41,864 nt of DNA from an uncultured Allobaculum sp. Its GTDB lineage: Bacteria; Bacillota_I; Bacilli_A; Erysipelotrichales; Erysipelotrichaceae. The position numbers and the translations under genes are program-made. Shown here piece after piece: positions 16,200 to 24,884 of the stretch. The stretch covers positions 1 through 41,864 of the forward strand of contig CAJTVE010000021.1 of NCBI GenBank assembly GCA_910579655.1, given 5' to 3'. The notes under the pieces are model-generated. The model saw nothing but the letters and a program-made list of their open reading frames with translations. It was not told the origin of the DNA and searched no databases. The first letter of the stretch is position 1. Each line of letters starts with the position of its first letter.

Positions 16200-16550
16200 T
16201 TGTTCCAGTCTTAGCTGCGCCTTTGATTCAGGGCTCAGCTTTTTTCATTGCCAGCTGCTTTTTTCCAGACTGGAGAAAACAGTTTTTACAGATCAGAAAT
16301 CTTTGTTTTGCCTGGGCTCAGGCCGAGTTCTCTCTTTTTATTTATCTCTTTTTTCTGTTTGTTAAATCGTGTATTTCGAAAAAGGGCAGATCGCCATTCA
16401 TAGTTGATTTATACCAAAATTTCGTTTATTTTTCGCACTTCTGCCTTTTAGGAATAATCAAAGCATCAATTTTGTCAATAGATTCAAATTCTCTACTTTT
16501 TCGTGTAAAACGACCATTTTTAAGATTCAAATTTCATGTATAGTAAACAT
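16200..16550. other. Intergenic region upstream of the LysR gene
   Basis: About 350 bp, T-rich. A TATAGT -10 element at about 16539-16544 could start the LysR transcript. No gene seen. Confidence 0.4.
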
Positions 16551-16570
16551 AGGAGAACGTACGAACTCCT
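16551..16570. promoter_or_regulatory. Imperfect 20-bp palindrome upstream of the LysR gene
   Basis: AGGAGAACGTACGAACTCCT matches its own reverse complement at 16 of 20 positions and sits just downstream of a possible -10 (TATAGT). It is a candidate autoregulatory operator. Confidence 0.45.
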
Positions 16571-16616
16571 GATTCATGCTCCTTATGGTCAGGTGTTCTA
16601 GAAAGGTTGTTGACTT

Positions 16617-17516
16617 ATGGACTTACGAATCTGTCGTTATTTTCTGGCAATCGTAGAAGAAGGCAGCATGAATAAGGCAGCCAAAGTTCTGCACATCACG
16701 CAGCCAACCCTTTCCCGCCAGATTGCCCAGCTTGAAGAAGAACTCCAGGTGCAGTTATTTGAAAGACAGTCCCGTTCACTGCATTTGACCAGCGAAGGAC
16801 TGCTTCTTGCCCGCCGGGCCCGCGAACTGCTCGAATTGGAAACAAAAACACTTGAAGAACTGGATTCTCTTAAAACGGAACTGAGCGGCGTTCTGACAAT
16901 CGGCACCGGCGAAATGGCCGGAATCAATCCGCTGTTACAGATTATCAAACGCTTTCGCATTCTCTACCCGAAAGTTCAGGTTTCGATTGTGACCGGCATT
17001 GCCGACCAGACCCGTGAGATGATCGAGAACGGAATTGCCGATATTGGTCTGTTTTTGCGGCCCGCCAACGTTCAGGGGCTTTTCTGGCGCGTCTGGCATT
17101 ATCCCGAACGCTGGGCTGCTATTATGCGGGTTGAAAACCCGCTGGCCAAAAAACTTTCCGCAACACCCTATGATCTGGAAAACCAGCCTTTGATTCTGCC
17201 TTATCGTTACAGCGCTCAAAAAAAGCTTCTGGAATGGCTTGGCCATCCCGCTGCTGAGCTGAATATCGTCGGCTATTCTTCGCTGACTTCCAATGGGGCT
17301 GCGATGGTTCTGGCTGATATGGGCGTGAACCTCGCCATTTCTGGTTCACCTGCCTATGAGCATCCAGATCTGATCTGCATGCCTCTCGAGCCACCTTTGG
17401 AAACCGATATTCTGATTGCCTGGAAAGAAAGATTTCCAAAAGCACCCATTCAGGAAAAGTTCCTGCAGTTTCTGGTGGACTCTTTAGAAGGTCAGATCGG
17501 TGATATTGAACACTGA
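16617..17516 (+). CDS. LysR-type transcriptional regulator
   Basis: 299 residues. The N-terminal winged helix-turn-helix (1-60) is typical: RYFLAIVEEGSMNKAAKVLH, then ITQPTLSRQIAQLEEELQ and LFERQ. A linker helix (about 62-88) and an effector-binding domain (about 90-290) follow. GAAAGG precedes the ATG. Downstream on the same strand, past a terminator, lie a flavodoxin and a carboxymuconolactone decarboxylase/cupin protein, a combination often found with a LysR gene; these are its likely targets. The inducer cannot be told from the sequence. Confidence 0.94.
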   Translation: MDLRICRYFLAIVEEGSMNKAAKVLHITQPTLSRQIAQLEEELQVQLFERQSRSLHLTSEGLLLARRARELLELETKTLEELDSLKTELSGVLTIGTGEMAGINPLLQIIKRFRILYPKVQVSIVTGIADQTREMIENGIADIGLFLRPANVQGLFWRVWHYPERWAAIMRVENPLAKKLSATPYDLENQPLILPYRYSAQKKLLEWLGHPAAELNIVGYSSLTSNGAAMVLADMGVNLAISGSPAYEHPDLICMPLEPPLETDILIAWKERFPKAPIQEKFLQFLVDSLEGQIGDIEH

Positions 17517-17608
17517 TTTTTCAGCATCGCTTTCCTTTGCTTTTGTTTCTTCAAGTCCGCTTTGTTCTTCTTCAGCTAACATAAGCCATCCCTCAAAAGG
17601 ATACGTCT

Positions 17609-17643
17609 TGGACCAGCTGGGCACACCAGCTGGTCTTCTTTTT
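17609..17643 (+). terminator. Terminator after the LysR gene
   Basis: Stem GACCAGCTGG/CCAGCTGGTC (17611-17620 with 17626-17635), 5-nt loop, then a T-rich tract. Confidence 0.88.
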
Positions 17644-17755
17644 ATCCTTTCTTCCTGTCTTTGATCTTCAGCCCGCTCCCATTTCTCGTTTTCTCTTCCT
17701 TCTTTGCAGGGAACGGCTTTCTTCTCCAGCTCTTATGCCTTATCCGTATAAATCG

Positions 17756-17770
17756 ACTTGTTTAACAAGT
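17756..17770. promoter_or_regulatory. Palindrome upstream of the flavodoxin gene
   Basis: ACTTGTTTAACAAGT is a perfect 7-1-7 inverted repeat about 78 bp before the flavodoxin ATG and next to a TATAAA. It is a candidate site for the neighbouring LysR protein or another dimeric regulator. The rest of 17517-17847 holds only the terminator. Confidence 0.5.
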
Positions 17771-17847
17771 ATTGGAATTAATCCCGAACCCCGCTTAAAC
17801 TGAAATCATCAACCAAGCGTTGAACAAACCTAAAGGAGGCTTCAAAG

Positions 17848-18324
17848 ATGTCAGTACTTGTTACCTATTTTTCAGCCAGCGGTGTGACTGCCAATGCCGC
17901 CAGAAAAATTGCAGAAGTTGTAAACGGAAAACTGTTTGCGATCGAACCTGAAGTTCCTTACAGTTCTAAGGATCTCGACTGGATGGACTCCAATTCCCGC
18001 ACAACCCTTGAATCCAAAAATCCAAATATGAAAGTAGCGATCAAAAACCTTCCAGATCTTGGCGGGGTAACCACATTATTTGTTGGCTCCCCTGTCTGGT
18101 GGTATACAGCGCCAAGAATTATTGACACCTTCCTGGATTCTTTGAATCTGAAAGGAATCAAGATCGTTCCCTTCTGCACATCCGGAGGAACAGCAATGGA
18201 AACCTGCGAGAAAAAAATGATGGCCGCCCATCCTTGCCTGACCTGGCTGAAAGGCATGCGTCTGAGTCCATCCACAACAGCAGACCAGATCCGCGTCTGG
18301 ACAGACTCTTTACCCATTGACTAG
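17848..18324 (+). CDS. Flavodoxin
   Basis: 158 residues of the short-chain flavodoxin fold. FMN phosphate loop TYFSASGVTANAARK, the first isoalloxazine loop GSPVWWYTAPRI and the second at FCTSGGTAMETC. It is an FMN-binding electron carrier or small quinone/nitroreductase-like protein acting in the cytoplasm. AAAGGAGG precedes the ATG. It lies between the LysR gene and the decarboxylase/cupin gene, and the three probably form one redox-related set. The residues place it in the flavodoxin_4-like group rather than the classical acidic flavodoxins; this is a judgement from motif form. Confidence 0.92.
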   Translation: MSVLVTYFSASGVTANAARKIAEVVNGKLFAIEPEVPYSSKDLDWMDSNSRTTLESKNPNMKVAIKNLPDLGGVTTLFVGSPVWWYTAPRIIDTFLDSLNLKGIKIVPFCTSGGTAMETCEKKMMAAHPCLTWLKGMRLSPSTTADQIRVWTDSLPID

Positions 18325-18506
18325 AGATGCGGATTCTAATCGAAGTATTAATCGCTGCATAAAATCTAAAAATCCACGGTTCTTTAAGGGCCAAAAACAA
18401 AAATTCATCGCATTCTTTTTCCCGCTGGTCTCAACCCTTCCAGCCTGAAAAATGCCCATCGCAAAGACTATATAAAAGACTATATATCTGAATGAGGAGA
18501 ACACTG

Positions 18507-19235
18507 ATGAAACGTGAAAAAATTGTACAGACTGCCGGCCGCAAAGCTTTAGAAGATTTTGCTTTCGATTTTGCCCACTATAATGACGATGTTCTGTTTG
18601 GCGAAGTGTGGAACGACCCAACCTTAACACCACGGGAACGCTCCATGATCGTGCTGTCTATCTTCATGGGCCGCGGCCTGGCTGATTCTTCTTTGGAACA
18701 CCATATCCAGTTTGCCAAAGAAAATGGCTTAACCAAAGAGCAGTTTGCCGCACTGGTAACTCAGGGCGCCTTCTATGCCGGCTGGCCTATGGGCTGGGCT
18801 TTATTCAACCGGGGTAAAGCTGTCTTCAACGAACCTCAGACTCTTGAAGAATACGCGAAAACCATCGATTACCCAGTTGGTGTGCCAAACGATGGCTTTG
18901 CCCAGTATTTCAGCAAGCAAAGCTGGATTGCTCCTGTTGGTGAGGGCAATCTGCCCATCTTCAACGTGACCTTCGAACCAGGCTGCCGCAACAACTGGCA
19001 TATCCATCACGCAAAAAGCGGCGGTGGACAGACTCTGATCTGCGTTGGCGGCCGCGGCTGGTATCAGGAATGGGGCAAAGAGCCTGTTGAAATGACTCCA
19101 GGCACAATCATCGAAATCCCCGCCGGCGTTAAACACTGGCATGGTGCAGTCGATGATTCCTGGTTCTCTCATCTGGCGATCGAAAACTCAGGCGTAGAGA
19201 CCTCCAACGAATGGCTCGAACCAGTAGAACGCTAG
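18507..19235 (+). CDS. Carboxymuconolactone decarboxylase-cupin fusion protein
   Basis: 242 residues. Residues about 15-100 are a carboxymuconolactone decarboxylase-type domain (LTPRERSMIVLSIFMGRG, LEHHIQFAKENGLT, FYAGWPMGW) without the CxxC of AhpD-type peroxidases. Residues about 130-225 are a cupin with metal-ligand pattern WHIHH ... KHWHG. Fusions of this kind are common beside flavodoxin and LysR genes; their reaction is not firmly known. I start at the ATG at 18507, which has GAGGAG at proper distance; the frame opens 15 bases earlier inside that site. The last 15 codons are repeated at 19838-19882 as a gene fragment. Confidence 0.9.
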   Translation: MKREKIVQTAGRKALEDFAFDFAHYNDDVLFGEVWNDPTLTPRERSMIVLSIFMGRGLADSSLEHHIQFAKENGLTKEQFAALVTQGAFYAGWPMGWALFNRGKAVFNEPQTLEEYAKTIDYPVGVPNDGFAQYFSKQSWIAPVGEGNLPIFNVTFEPGCRNNWHIHHAKSGGGQTLICVGGRGWYQEWGKEPVEMTPGTIIEIPAGVKHWHGAVDDSWFSHLAIENSGVETSNEWLEPVER

Positions 19236-19340
19236 ACAAGAAATCAGCTAAACAAAGCAGAAACGAAGAAAAGCACAGGTTTTCCAGACGAACTGGATAA
19301 ACCTGTGCTTTCGTATTTTCCGTTATTTGAACTGTCTGAT
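19232..19340. repeat. Repeat B, copy 1, containing a long hairpin
   Basis: About 109 bp nearly identical to 20004-20113. It contains stem AAAGCACAGGTTT/AAACCTGTGCTTT (19270-19282 with 19299-19311) with a small CCAG/CTGG extension. It serves as the terminator region of the decarboxylase-cupin gene. Confidence 0.85.
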
Positions 19341-19347
19341 CCAAGTC

Positions 19348-19364
19348 ACTAAGTTAAACTTAGT
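19348..19364. repeat. Short palindrome
   Basis: ACTAAGT-TAA-ACTTAGT, downstream of the small Cys-rich gene. No T-run follows on either strand. Confidence 0.5.
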
Positions 19365-19393
19365 CCGGGGCCATTCTAAGAATTGCTTATTCA

Positions 19394-19627
19394 TTACTCT
19401 CCCATGCTGAAATATTTGCAATTTTCCCAGGAATCCTTCCCAAGCATGGGAATTGGCATGCCTACTTTTGAGCATTTCTTCTCATAGCAATATACACACG
19501 AATAACATGAGATTCTTTCCACTTTTTCTCCGTTATACAGATTCACGATTGAATATCCATAGCCTGTTCCGTATTGCCCTCCAACCGTTTTATACTTGTT
19601 ATAATTTTTAGCCCCACTTTTTGACAT
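19394..19627 (-). CDS. Small Cys-rich protein of unknown function
   Basis: 77 residues. The N-terminal half is rich in Gly, Tyr and Lys. The C-terminal half holds SCYSCVYCYEKKCSKVG and a final Cys in ENCKYF, a CxxCxxC-x4-C ... C pattern that suggests a zinc or iron-sulfur site. GAAAGGA lies at a good distance before the ATG, which supports it as a real gene. It sits between the two copies of a duplicated segment, so it was probably brought in with that event. No family is recognised with confidence. Confidence 0.65.
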   Translation of the reverse strand: MSKSGAKNYNKYKTVGGQYGTGYGYSIVNLYNGEKVERISCYSCVYCYEKKCSKVGMPIPMLGKDSWENCKYFSMGE

Positions 19628-19837
19628 ATTATCATCCTTTCTCTAACTGCTAAAAATCCACAAAAGCAACAATCGTTCTTTTAAAAGCGCGATTGATTAA
19701 AAATTGTTAAAGCTATTTTAAATCATATCGATAAGAATGGATGATGTTTTTTAAATTTTTGTTTCACTGGAGTATAGAATCATTCCCACTTGGCAGCTTT
19801 CAATATTATCGTTCATTCCCTTTGGCTGCGAAAATGA

Positions 19838-19882
19838 GGCGTAGAGACTTCCAACGAATGGCTCGAACCAGTAGAACGTTAG
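19838..19882 (+). pseudogene. 3' fragment of a second decarboxylase-cupin gene copy
   Basis: 45 bp matching 19191-19235, the last 14 codons and stop of the intact gene, with two changes that are both synonymous. No coding sequence for the rest of the gene precedes it. It is a remnant of another allele or copy. Confidence 0.8.
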
Positions 19883-20003
19883 TACAGATTTTTCTTTTTA
19901 ATAGTGAATACCAAAGCAGTCATTTAAGCAGATCGCAACTTTTTATACTATAAAGAGTTTTAACTAAATCTAAATTATTCGTCAGAGCTCTCAATATCAT
20001 GGA

Positions 20004-20113
20004 CTAGACAAGAAATCGGTTAAACAAAGCAGAAACGAAGAAAAGCACAGGTTTTCCAGACGAACCGGATAAACCTGTGCTTTCGTATTTTCCATTTTTT
20101 GAATATCTGATCT
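20004..20113. repeat. Repeat B, copy 2; terminator of the second MATE gene
   Basis: Nearly identical to 19232-19340. Its hairpin (about 20042-20083) lies just past the stop of the minus-strand MATE gene and is followed by a T-rich stretch in that direction, so it can end MATE transcription. Confidence 0.85.
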
Positions 20114-20131
20114 GTCTGCTTATTCCAACAA

Positions 20132-21487
20132 TCAGAGGACAGCCATATTGGAGGCCAGAAGATGAGTCTTGATCTTTTTCCAGCAATACAGCGCATAGAA
20201 ACAGCTGAGGACTTCCGCAATGACAAATGCCCACCAGCAGGCCTGAATGCCCGCCAGAGAAGCTAAAGCCCATACCATCGGCAAAAGCAGAACAATCTGG
20301 CGAAGCAGAGTGACAACTAAGGATTCCTGCGCATGGTTGAGCGCCTGGAAAGCTGAGCAGAGAATCATGCTCGTACTTGCAAAAATTAATGATAACGACG
20401 AAATCCGTAAAGCGGGAATACCAATGGCTTCAAGCTGGACATCGTGGCCAAACAAGGAAAACAGCTGGACTGGGAACAGTTCAAATAAAGCCATTCCCAC
20501 CAGGACAACCACCCCAGCCAACTGAATCGAAAAGCGGACCCCTTCAATAATGCGATCTGTCTTACCCGCTCCATAGTTGAAGGCCGTAATTGGAATCAGG
20601 GCGTTGGTCACGCCCATGACAATCATGTAAACCAGCTGCTGGAGTTTATTGACTACGTTAAAGGCCGAAATGGCCAGCGCAGAGAACATGCCAAGCACCG
20701 CATTCATGAACAGTGTCATAAAGCTCATGATCGACTGGACCAGAATCGCCGGAACACCAACTTTATAAATCCGGCCAATTAACGGCCAGGAAAGCTTAAA
20801 CTCGCCCAGATGGATATCAAACATCTTGATCTTCTTTTTGACGATCAGAACGCCAGTCAGCATGGCACAAAGCTGGCCAATGACTGTGGCAATAGCTGCG
20901 CCCACCACCCCTAAAGCTGGCAGGCCAAACCAGCCAAAAATAAAGATCGGATCAAGGATGATATTCAAAAGGGCACCAATTCCCTGCATATACATATTGC
21001 CCATTGCATCGCCAGCTGCCTGCAGAATGCGTTCATAAGTAATCTGAATGAAGATTCCAAAGGAAAACAGCGTACAGATTTTTAAGTAGGCTGCACCCTG
21101 GGCAATTACGGCTGGATCCTGGCTGTACAGACCGACAAACCAGTCCGCAAAAAACCAACCCAGAAGCGCAAACACAACCCAGTTGCAAAGAGCCAGAAAC
21201 AGGCCATGTGAAATAATCTGGTTGGCCTGGTGATATTGTTTTGCCCCCAGGCTTCGCGAGAGTACGGTATTAAATCCAGCCGCAGTCCCACAGGCCGTGG
21301 CGACCATAATGGACTGGATGGGATAACAAAGCGAAACAGCCAACAGGGCCGTCGGCGAGAAGTTCGCAACAAAAGCGCTGTCGACAAAGTTGTACAGCGC
21401 CTGGATTAACATTGAAGCAGCAATCGGCACCGACATGGAAAACACGAGTTTTCGAATCGGCATCGATTCCATAATATTTTCTTTCAT
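20132..21487 (-). CDS. MATE-family efflux transporter (second copy)
   Basis: 451 residues, about twelve membrane helices in two halves. The opening IRKLVFSMSVPIAASMLIQ and ALYNFVDSAFVANFSP are typical. It is only distantly similar to the MATE protein at 3408-4817, so the two probably have different substrates. AAAGGA lies 9 bases before the ATG at 21487; the frame opening at 21529 would read through it. Promoter at 21622-21649, terminator within repeat B copy 2. Confidence 0.93.
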   Translation of the reverse strand: MKENIMESMPIRKLVFSMSVPIAASMLIQALYNFVDSAFVANFSPTALLAVSLCYPIQSIMVATACGTAAGFNTVLSRSLGAKQYHQANQIISHGLFLALCNWVVFALLGWFFADWFVGLYSQDPAVIAQGAAYLKICTLFSFGIFIQITYERILQAAGDAMGNMYMQGIGALLNIILDPIFIFGWFGLPALGVVGAAIATVIGQLCAMLTGVLIVKKKIKMFDIHLGEFKLSWPLIGRIYKVGVPAILVQSIMSFMTLFMNAVLGMFSALAISAFNVVNKLQQLVYMIVMGVTNALIPITAFNYGAGKTDRIIEGVRFSIQLAGVVVLVGMALFELFPVQLFSLFGHDVQLEAIGIPALRISSLSLIFASTSMILCSAFQALNHAQESLVVTLLRQIVLLLPMVWALASLAGIQACWWAFVIAEVLSCFYALYCWKKIKTHLLASNMAVL

Positions 21488-21621
21488 AATTGAGCGTCCT
21501 TTCGTTTCTGATTCACCTGCACCTCTCATTTCTGCTTCTGGTCAAAACTTCGCAGACTGATTCTTTCCAAAAGCCAAAATTTGACGTGAAATAAAGTTCG
21601 ACGAAAAAACGGTCGATAACT

Positions 21622-21649
21622 CTTATATCCGAAAACAAATACGAAACAA
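21622..21649 (-). promoter_or_regulatory. Promoter of the second MATE gene
   Basis: Minus-strand TTGTTT (21649-21644), 16-bp spacer, TATAAG (21627-21622), giving a leader of about 130 nt. Confidence 0.5.
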
Positions 21650-21751
21650 TACTTTAGGTCACAGATTTGATCGGGTGGATTGTTTTAAAGCTCTTTGTGT
21701 CGAAAAGGTTTTACACCGCAATTTCCTGATCACTTCTATTCTGGAAGGATT

Positions 21752-22534
21752 TTACCGCCTGCAGTTTGCTGCAAGCTGTTTGGGATCGAGCAAAATGTCT
21801 ACCGCTTCATGGATTCCATCCACGATGCAGGCCGCACAGTTTTTTACACTCGGATCCGAGGTTTCAAAGGTAAAGGAAATATCTGCATCTTTTAGCATGC
21901 TTTCATCATTAAAGGAGTCTCCAATGGCCGCACTGAGATTTTCGCTCTGACTCATCATATGCGTCAGGCGATTGAGAGCCGTGCCTTTGGTGATCTCGTT
22001 GGCATTGAAATCCGCAAACTGAGAGTTGGCCACAACGACAACATCCTGACGATTCTGGTTAGACCGGAAAAAATCTTTTTCCACTTCACTGAGAGGATGG
22101 AAAGAAATCGAATAGATCCGGGAAGGATCAAACTCATCGATCGAAGTCACATGGATGGCGTTTTGAAAGTCCATCTCTTGCGTCTGATACAGACATTCTG
22201 TTCCATGCAGAACAATTCCAATCTTGTCTTTAGCGGCCTGTTCAAACACATCGCACACAACCTCTTCAGGCATGAAATGTTCCCAGAGAATCTTGCCCTC
22301 TTGATCACAGATGCACGCTCCATTGGAGAAGATCATGAAATCAAACTTGACCTTGCCGCTTAGCAGTTCGTCAATTTCAGGCATCATGCATCTGGCACGC
22401 CCACTGATTAAGCCAAACTGATTACCGGCATTTTTAAACCGTGCAATCGCGTCAAGATCTTTCTGGCGAACTCCCAGTTCTTTACCGGAATGGAAATACA
22501 ACGTATCGTCAAAATCTGTTCCAAATACAATCAT
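21752..22534 (-). CDS. Cof-type HAD-IIB family phosphatase
   Basis: 260 residues. HAD motif I is GTDFDDTLYF (two Asp), motif II LISGR, motif III the Lys in EITKGTALNRL, and motif IV IGDSFNDESML. The cap between about residues 85 and 185 is of the C2b type, as in Cof/YbjI proteins that hydrolyse sugar phosphates, FMN or other small phosphates. Substrate not predictable. GAGGAGCTGACC precedes the ATG. No clear operon partner. Confidence 0.92.
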   Translation of the reverse strand: MIVFGTDFDDTLYFHSGKELGVRQKDLDAIARFKNAGNQFGLISGRARCMMPEIDELLSGKVKFDFMIFSNGACICDQEGKILWEHFMPEEVVCDVFEQAAKDKIGIVLHGTECLYQTQEMDFQNAIHVTSIDEFDPSRIYSISFHPLSEVEKDFFRSNQNRQDVVVVANSQFADFNANEITKGTALNRLTHMMSQSENLSAAIGDSFNDESMLKDADISFTFETSDPSVKNCAACIVDGIHEAVDILLDPKQLAANCRR

Positions 22535-22937
22535 GGTCAGCTCCTCTGCCAGTTTTTGTGTTCTGGCTGCATCTTTTACCTTTTACTTTGGGAAATTGGC
22601 ATGGAAATTTTGCTCACTCAGGCGATAACTGCCTTTTATAAACAATTTTCCGGCTTTTTTCCGTAGAGATGTATACTACAAATCTTGGACAAAAACAAAC
22701 ACAAAGCCTTTCCTTCAGGACACAAAACACAAAAAGAGGACGATCGGCCGAAAAAGACATGGCTTACATCCTCTGGATCTTATTGAATTCTGTTTAAAGC
22801 TTTGCTTTTGTCTTTGCAAAGAGTATCGGAAAAACTGGACCAAAAACAACTTCATCGATTTCTTCATGGCCCACCTGCTTAGACAGGTTCATTGACGAGG
22901 CCAGATCTGTCTTTCCAGTTCAGTAAAATCTCTTTGA
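22535..22937. other. Intergenic region between dut and the HAD gene
   Basis: About 400 bp without a gene. A possible minus-strand terminator for dut (AGAGGA/TCCTCT, about 22733-22775, long loop, then T residues) is weak. Confidence 0.35.
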
Positions 22938-23435
22938 CTATTTACCGGAACTGCCAAGGCGCCCAGAGGCTCTCTGGGATTCGATTTGTTTGAGTTCATC
23001 GTAGGAGAGTTCCTCCGATTCAATCTGCGGCATGCGCAACAAAACTCCCTGGGCGCAGGCTTTTTCATATGGATACGCAATAAACTGCGCTTTTTCTTCA
23101 TCTGACAGTTGATCGAGCGCTTCTTTTTTAATGATGCGAAGCGGCCTTTCATTGACGTTCGTCATTGGAGCAAGATATTCGCCACGATAGCCGGAATCCA
23201 TAACCCCAGCACGGATAGACATTCCTTTAATCCCCGTGCTGCCGCGTTCTTTTAAAAACATGACATAGTCCGGATCAAAAGCACTGGCGACGCCCAGCGG
23301 CACCAGGACTGTGTGGAGTGGTGCAATTTCCAGATAGTCTTCTTCAAAGCAGGGGTACAGATCATAGCCTGCATCTTCATATCGTTTACTCGGAATCGTG
23401 GCATTTTCTTTTACTTTTGCCCAATAGAGTTTCAT
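22938..23435 (-). CDS. dut: dUTP diphosphatase (dUTPase)
   Basis: 165 residues. Motif 1 DAGYDLYP, motif 2 KERGSTGIKG, motif 3 AGVMDSGYRGEY with the catalytic Asp and Tyr, motif 4 ACAQGVLLRM, and a C-terminal motif 5-like RASGRLGSSG. The enzyme hydrolyses dUTP to dUMP, keeping uracil out of DNA and feeding thymidylate synthesis. In motif 5 the Phe that stacks on uracil is Leu here, and motif 2 is atypical, as in the longer dUTPases of some Firmicutes and their phages. GGAGG lies 9 bases before the ATG at 23435; the frame open from 23486 is not the start. Confidence 0.88.
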   Translation of the reverse strand: MKLYWAKVKENATIPSKRYEDAGYDLYPCFEEDYLEIAPLHTVLVPLGVASAFDPDYVMFLKERGSTGIKGMSIRAGVMDSGYRGEYLAPMTNVNERPLRIIKKEALDQLSDEEKAQFIAYPYEKACAQGVLLRMPQIESEELSYDELKQIESQRASGRLGSSGK

Positions 23436-23792
23436 GCAAAAAATCCTCCTTGATTGCCGTCCGGCCTTTTCTTCTATCCATCGCATTTCTTCGATCGATT
23501 TTTTTCGATCTGTTCAAATTTTTCACTTTCACCATTACTTATCCCTGAGCAAGTCTGATGAAAAAACAGGTCTGACAGGACGAAAAACTGAAAGAAGCAA
23601 GAATGGGTCCAGACGGACAGCTTTAGACAGAATACCATCTTTGGAAACGATGACCAATGCGGCCAATCCAGCTTTTGGCCAGTCTTGTATAGCCAGATCC
23701 GGTTTTCCCCTTCTGCGATCGGAATTGCAGGGGTTCTTCCATTTCTTTTCGGCCATGTTCCTTTCTGGCCACGACCGAACTGAAACAAGACA
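23436..23792. other. Intergenic region upstream of dut
   Basis: About 360 bp. Two overlapping minus-strand open frames here (about 86 and 104 codons) lack ribosome binding sites and family resemblance, so I leave it as noncoding. Confidence 0.4.
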
Positions 23793-23834
23793 CAAAAAAA
23801 ACGGCAGGTCTTCTGTGCGAAGTCTGCCGTTTAC
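23793..23834 (-). terminator. Terminator of the DNA glycosylase gene
   Basis: Minus-strand stem AAACGGCAG ... CTGCCGTTT with an inner CTTC/GAAG, then eight T residues. The 5' arm begins inside the stop codon. Confidence 0.88.
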
Positions 23835-24337
23835 TGAACAACGCCAAATGCCTTGGCATATTCGGGAATTAACTGGTCGACTGAGTCATACCAGAGATCA
23901 TCCGTCGATGGGGATGGAACATAGGCTGCCATTAAGGCCGCCTGTGGATCTGCTTCCTGCAAAAGCCGCATCGTATCATGGCTGACGCAGACGATCCGAT
24001 TAATACGCGGATATTGGACCAGAAAAGACTGCATGTCATTGACGACAATATCTTCCATGGTGTCTTCTCGACTCTTATAGCGAAGGCAGCTTTTGATCAC
24101 CGACCAGATCCCGATGTGATGGACGGCAAGAAGTTCCAGCTTCTCCTGGCGGGTGGCTGTGGGCATATGAAACAGGATCTCCATCAGCACCCAGAAGCGG
24201 TTCGCCGGATCCGCAAAGTAAAAATTTTCCTGGTGAGAGACTTCACTGGGCATGGAAACCAGAACAAGTGTTGTCGTCTCTTTGGAAATGATGGGGTCCA
24301 GCGCCTGGAATTCCTGTAAATCGCTGAGGTTAAACAT
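23831..24337 (-). CDS. DNA-deoxyinosine glycosylase family protein (uracil-DNA glycosylase superfamily)
   Basis: 168 residues. The pattern VLVSMPSEVSHQENFYFADP followed by ANRFW parallels the family signature in which a Gly-x-x-Pro-Ser and a Tyr-His/Asn-Pro-x-Asn-x-Phe-Trp segment line the base pocket; HIGIWSVIKSCLRYKSRED and YVPSPSTDD match the later conserved blocks. Members excise hypoxanthine or uracil to start base-excision repair. The first Gly of the signature is Val here and the usual Leu-Pro-Ser-Thr-Ser is VPSPST, so activity is likely but not certain. It lies near dut, a sensible pairing for uracil and hypoxanthine control. Confidence 0.78.
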   Translation of the reverse strand: MFNLSDLQEFQALDPIISKETTTLVLVSMPSEVSHQENFYFADPANRFWVLMEILFHMPTATRQEKLELLAVHHIGIWSVIKSCLRYKSREDTMEDIVVNDMQSFLVQYPRINRIVCVSHDTMRLLQEADPQAALMAAYVPSPSTDDLWYDSVDQLIPEYAKAFGVVQ

Positions 24338-24358
24338 CAGGTCATTCCCCCGCCTTTC

Positions 24359-24398
24359 TTAAAAAAAGGGGGCAAGGACAATGTCCCTGCCCCCCTTG
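24359..24398 (-). terminator. Terminator of the 86-residue protein gene
   Basis: Minus-strand stem of about 13 bp (GGGGGCAGGGACA paired with TGTCCTTGCCCCC, one G.U) with a very short loop, then seven T residues. Confidence 0.9.
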
Positions 24399-24421
24399 GG
24401 TTCATTTAACTGAGTCTTTCC

Positions 24422-24682
24422 TTATTTCAGAGCGTCGAGGAATTTGTAAACGCAAGAGATCTTCTTGGCTTCGTCGGAAGCTTTTGCATATTCGCCTTCA
24501 GCTTCGTGTTTCTTTTCCCAGCCTTTCAGAGTGCCGAGTCTGTCATCCAGACGATCTTTAGCAGTCTGAGCGTATTTGCCAGTTTCGTCGAAATGTTCAA
24601 CGAGGTCAGCAGCGATTTCTTTACCGTAAGCGCAGTCACCTGCAACAGCAGCTAATTTAGCTTCAAATTCAGCTTTAGTCAT
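24422..24682 (-). CDS. Small helical protein of unknown function, paralog A
   Basis: 86 residues, rich in Ala, Lys, Glu and Asp, predicted all-helical, no signal peptide or membrane segment. It shares with the next gene upstream MTK at the start, KDRLDDRLG near residue 43, then LK, E, H, G, AKA, EA, KI and a terminal ALK. AAGGAG precedes the ATG, and a very strong terminator follows; together these suggest high expression. Two Cys residues are not shared with the paralog. I do not recognise the family. Confidence 0.75.
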   Translation of the reverse strand: MTKAEFEAKLAAVAGDCAYGKEIAADLVEHFDETGKYAQTAKDRLDDRLGTLKGWEKKHEAEGEYAKASDEAKKISCVYKFLDALK

Positions 24683-24884
24683 AATGGGTTATCTCCTTAA
24701 GCATTCTAATCATGCTTTCAATGGGATCCGATTCTTATCGATCGAGTTTCGCGACTAAACAGAAACCCAAAGAATCGATCCAGATATTTAAGATCTATTT
24801 GATTCTATTGGACGAAGGTCCATCTTCCATCTTCCCCGCTCAATCAAAGGGGAATCGAAAGATAATCTTCGAATTTAAGCTTGT

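Noticed and set aside
23474..23795. Two minus-strand open frames of 86 and 104 codons
   Set aside because: They overlap each other, lack ribosome binding sites and look random.
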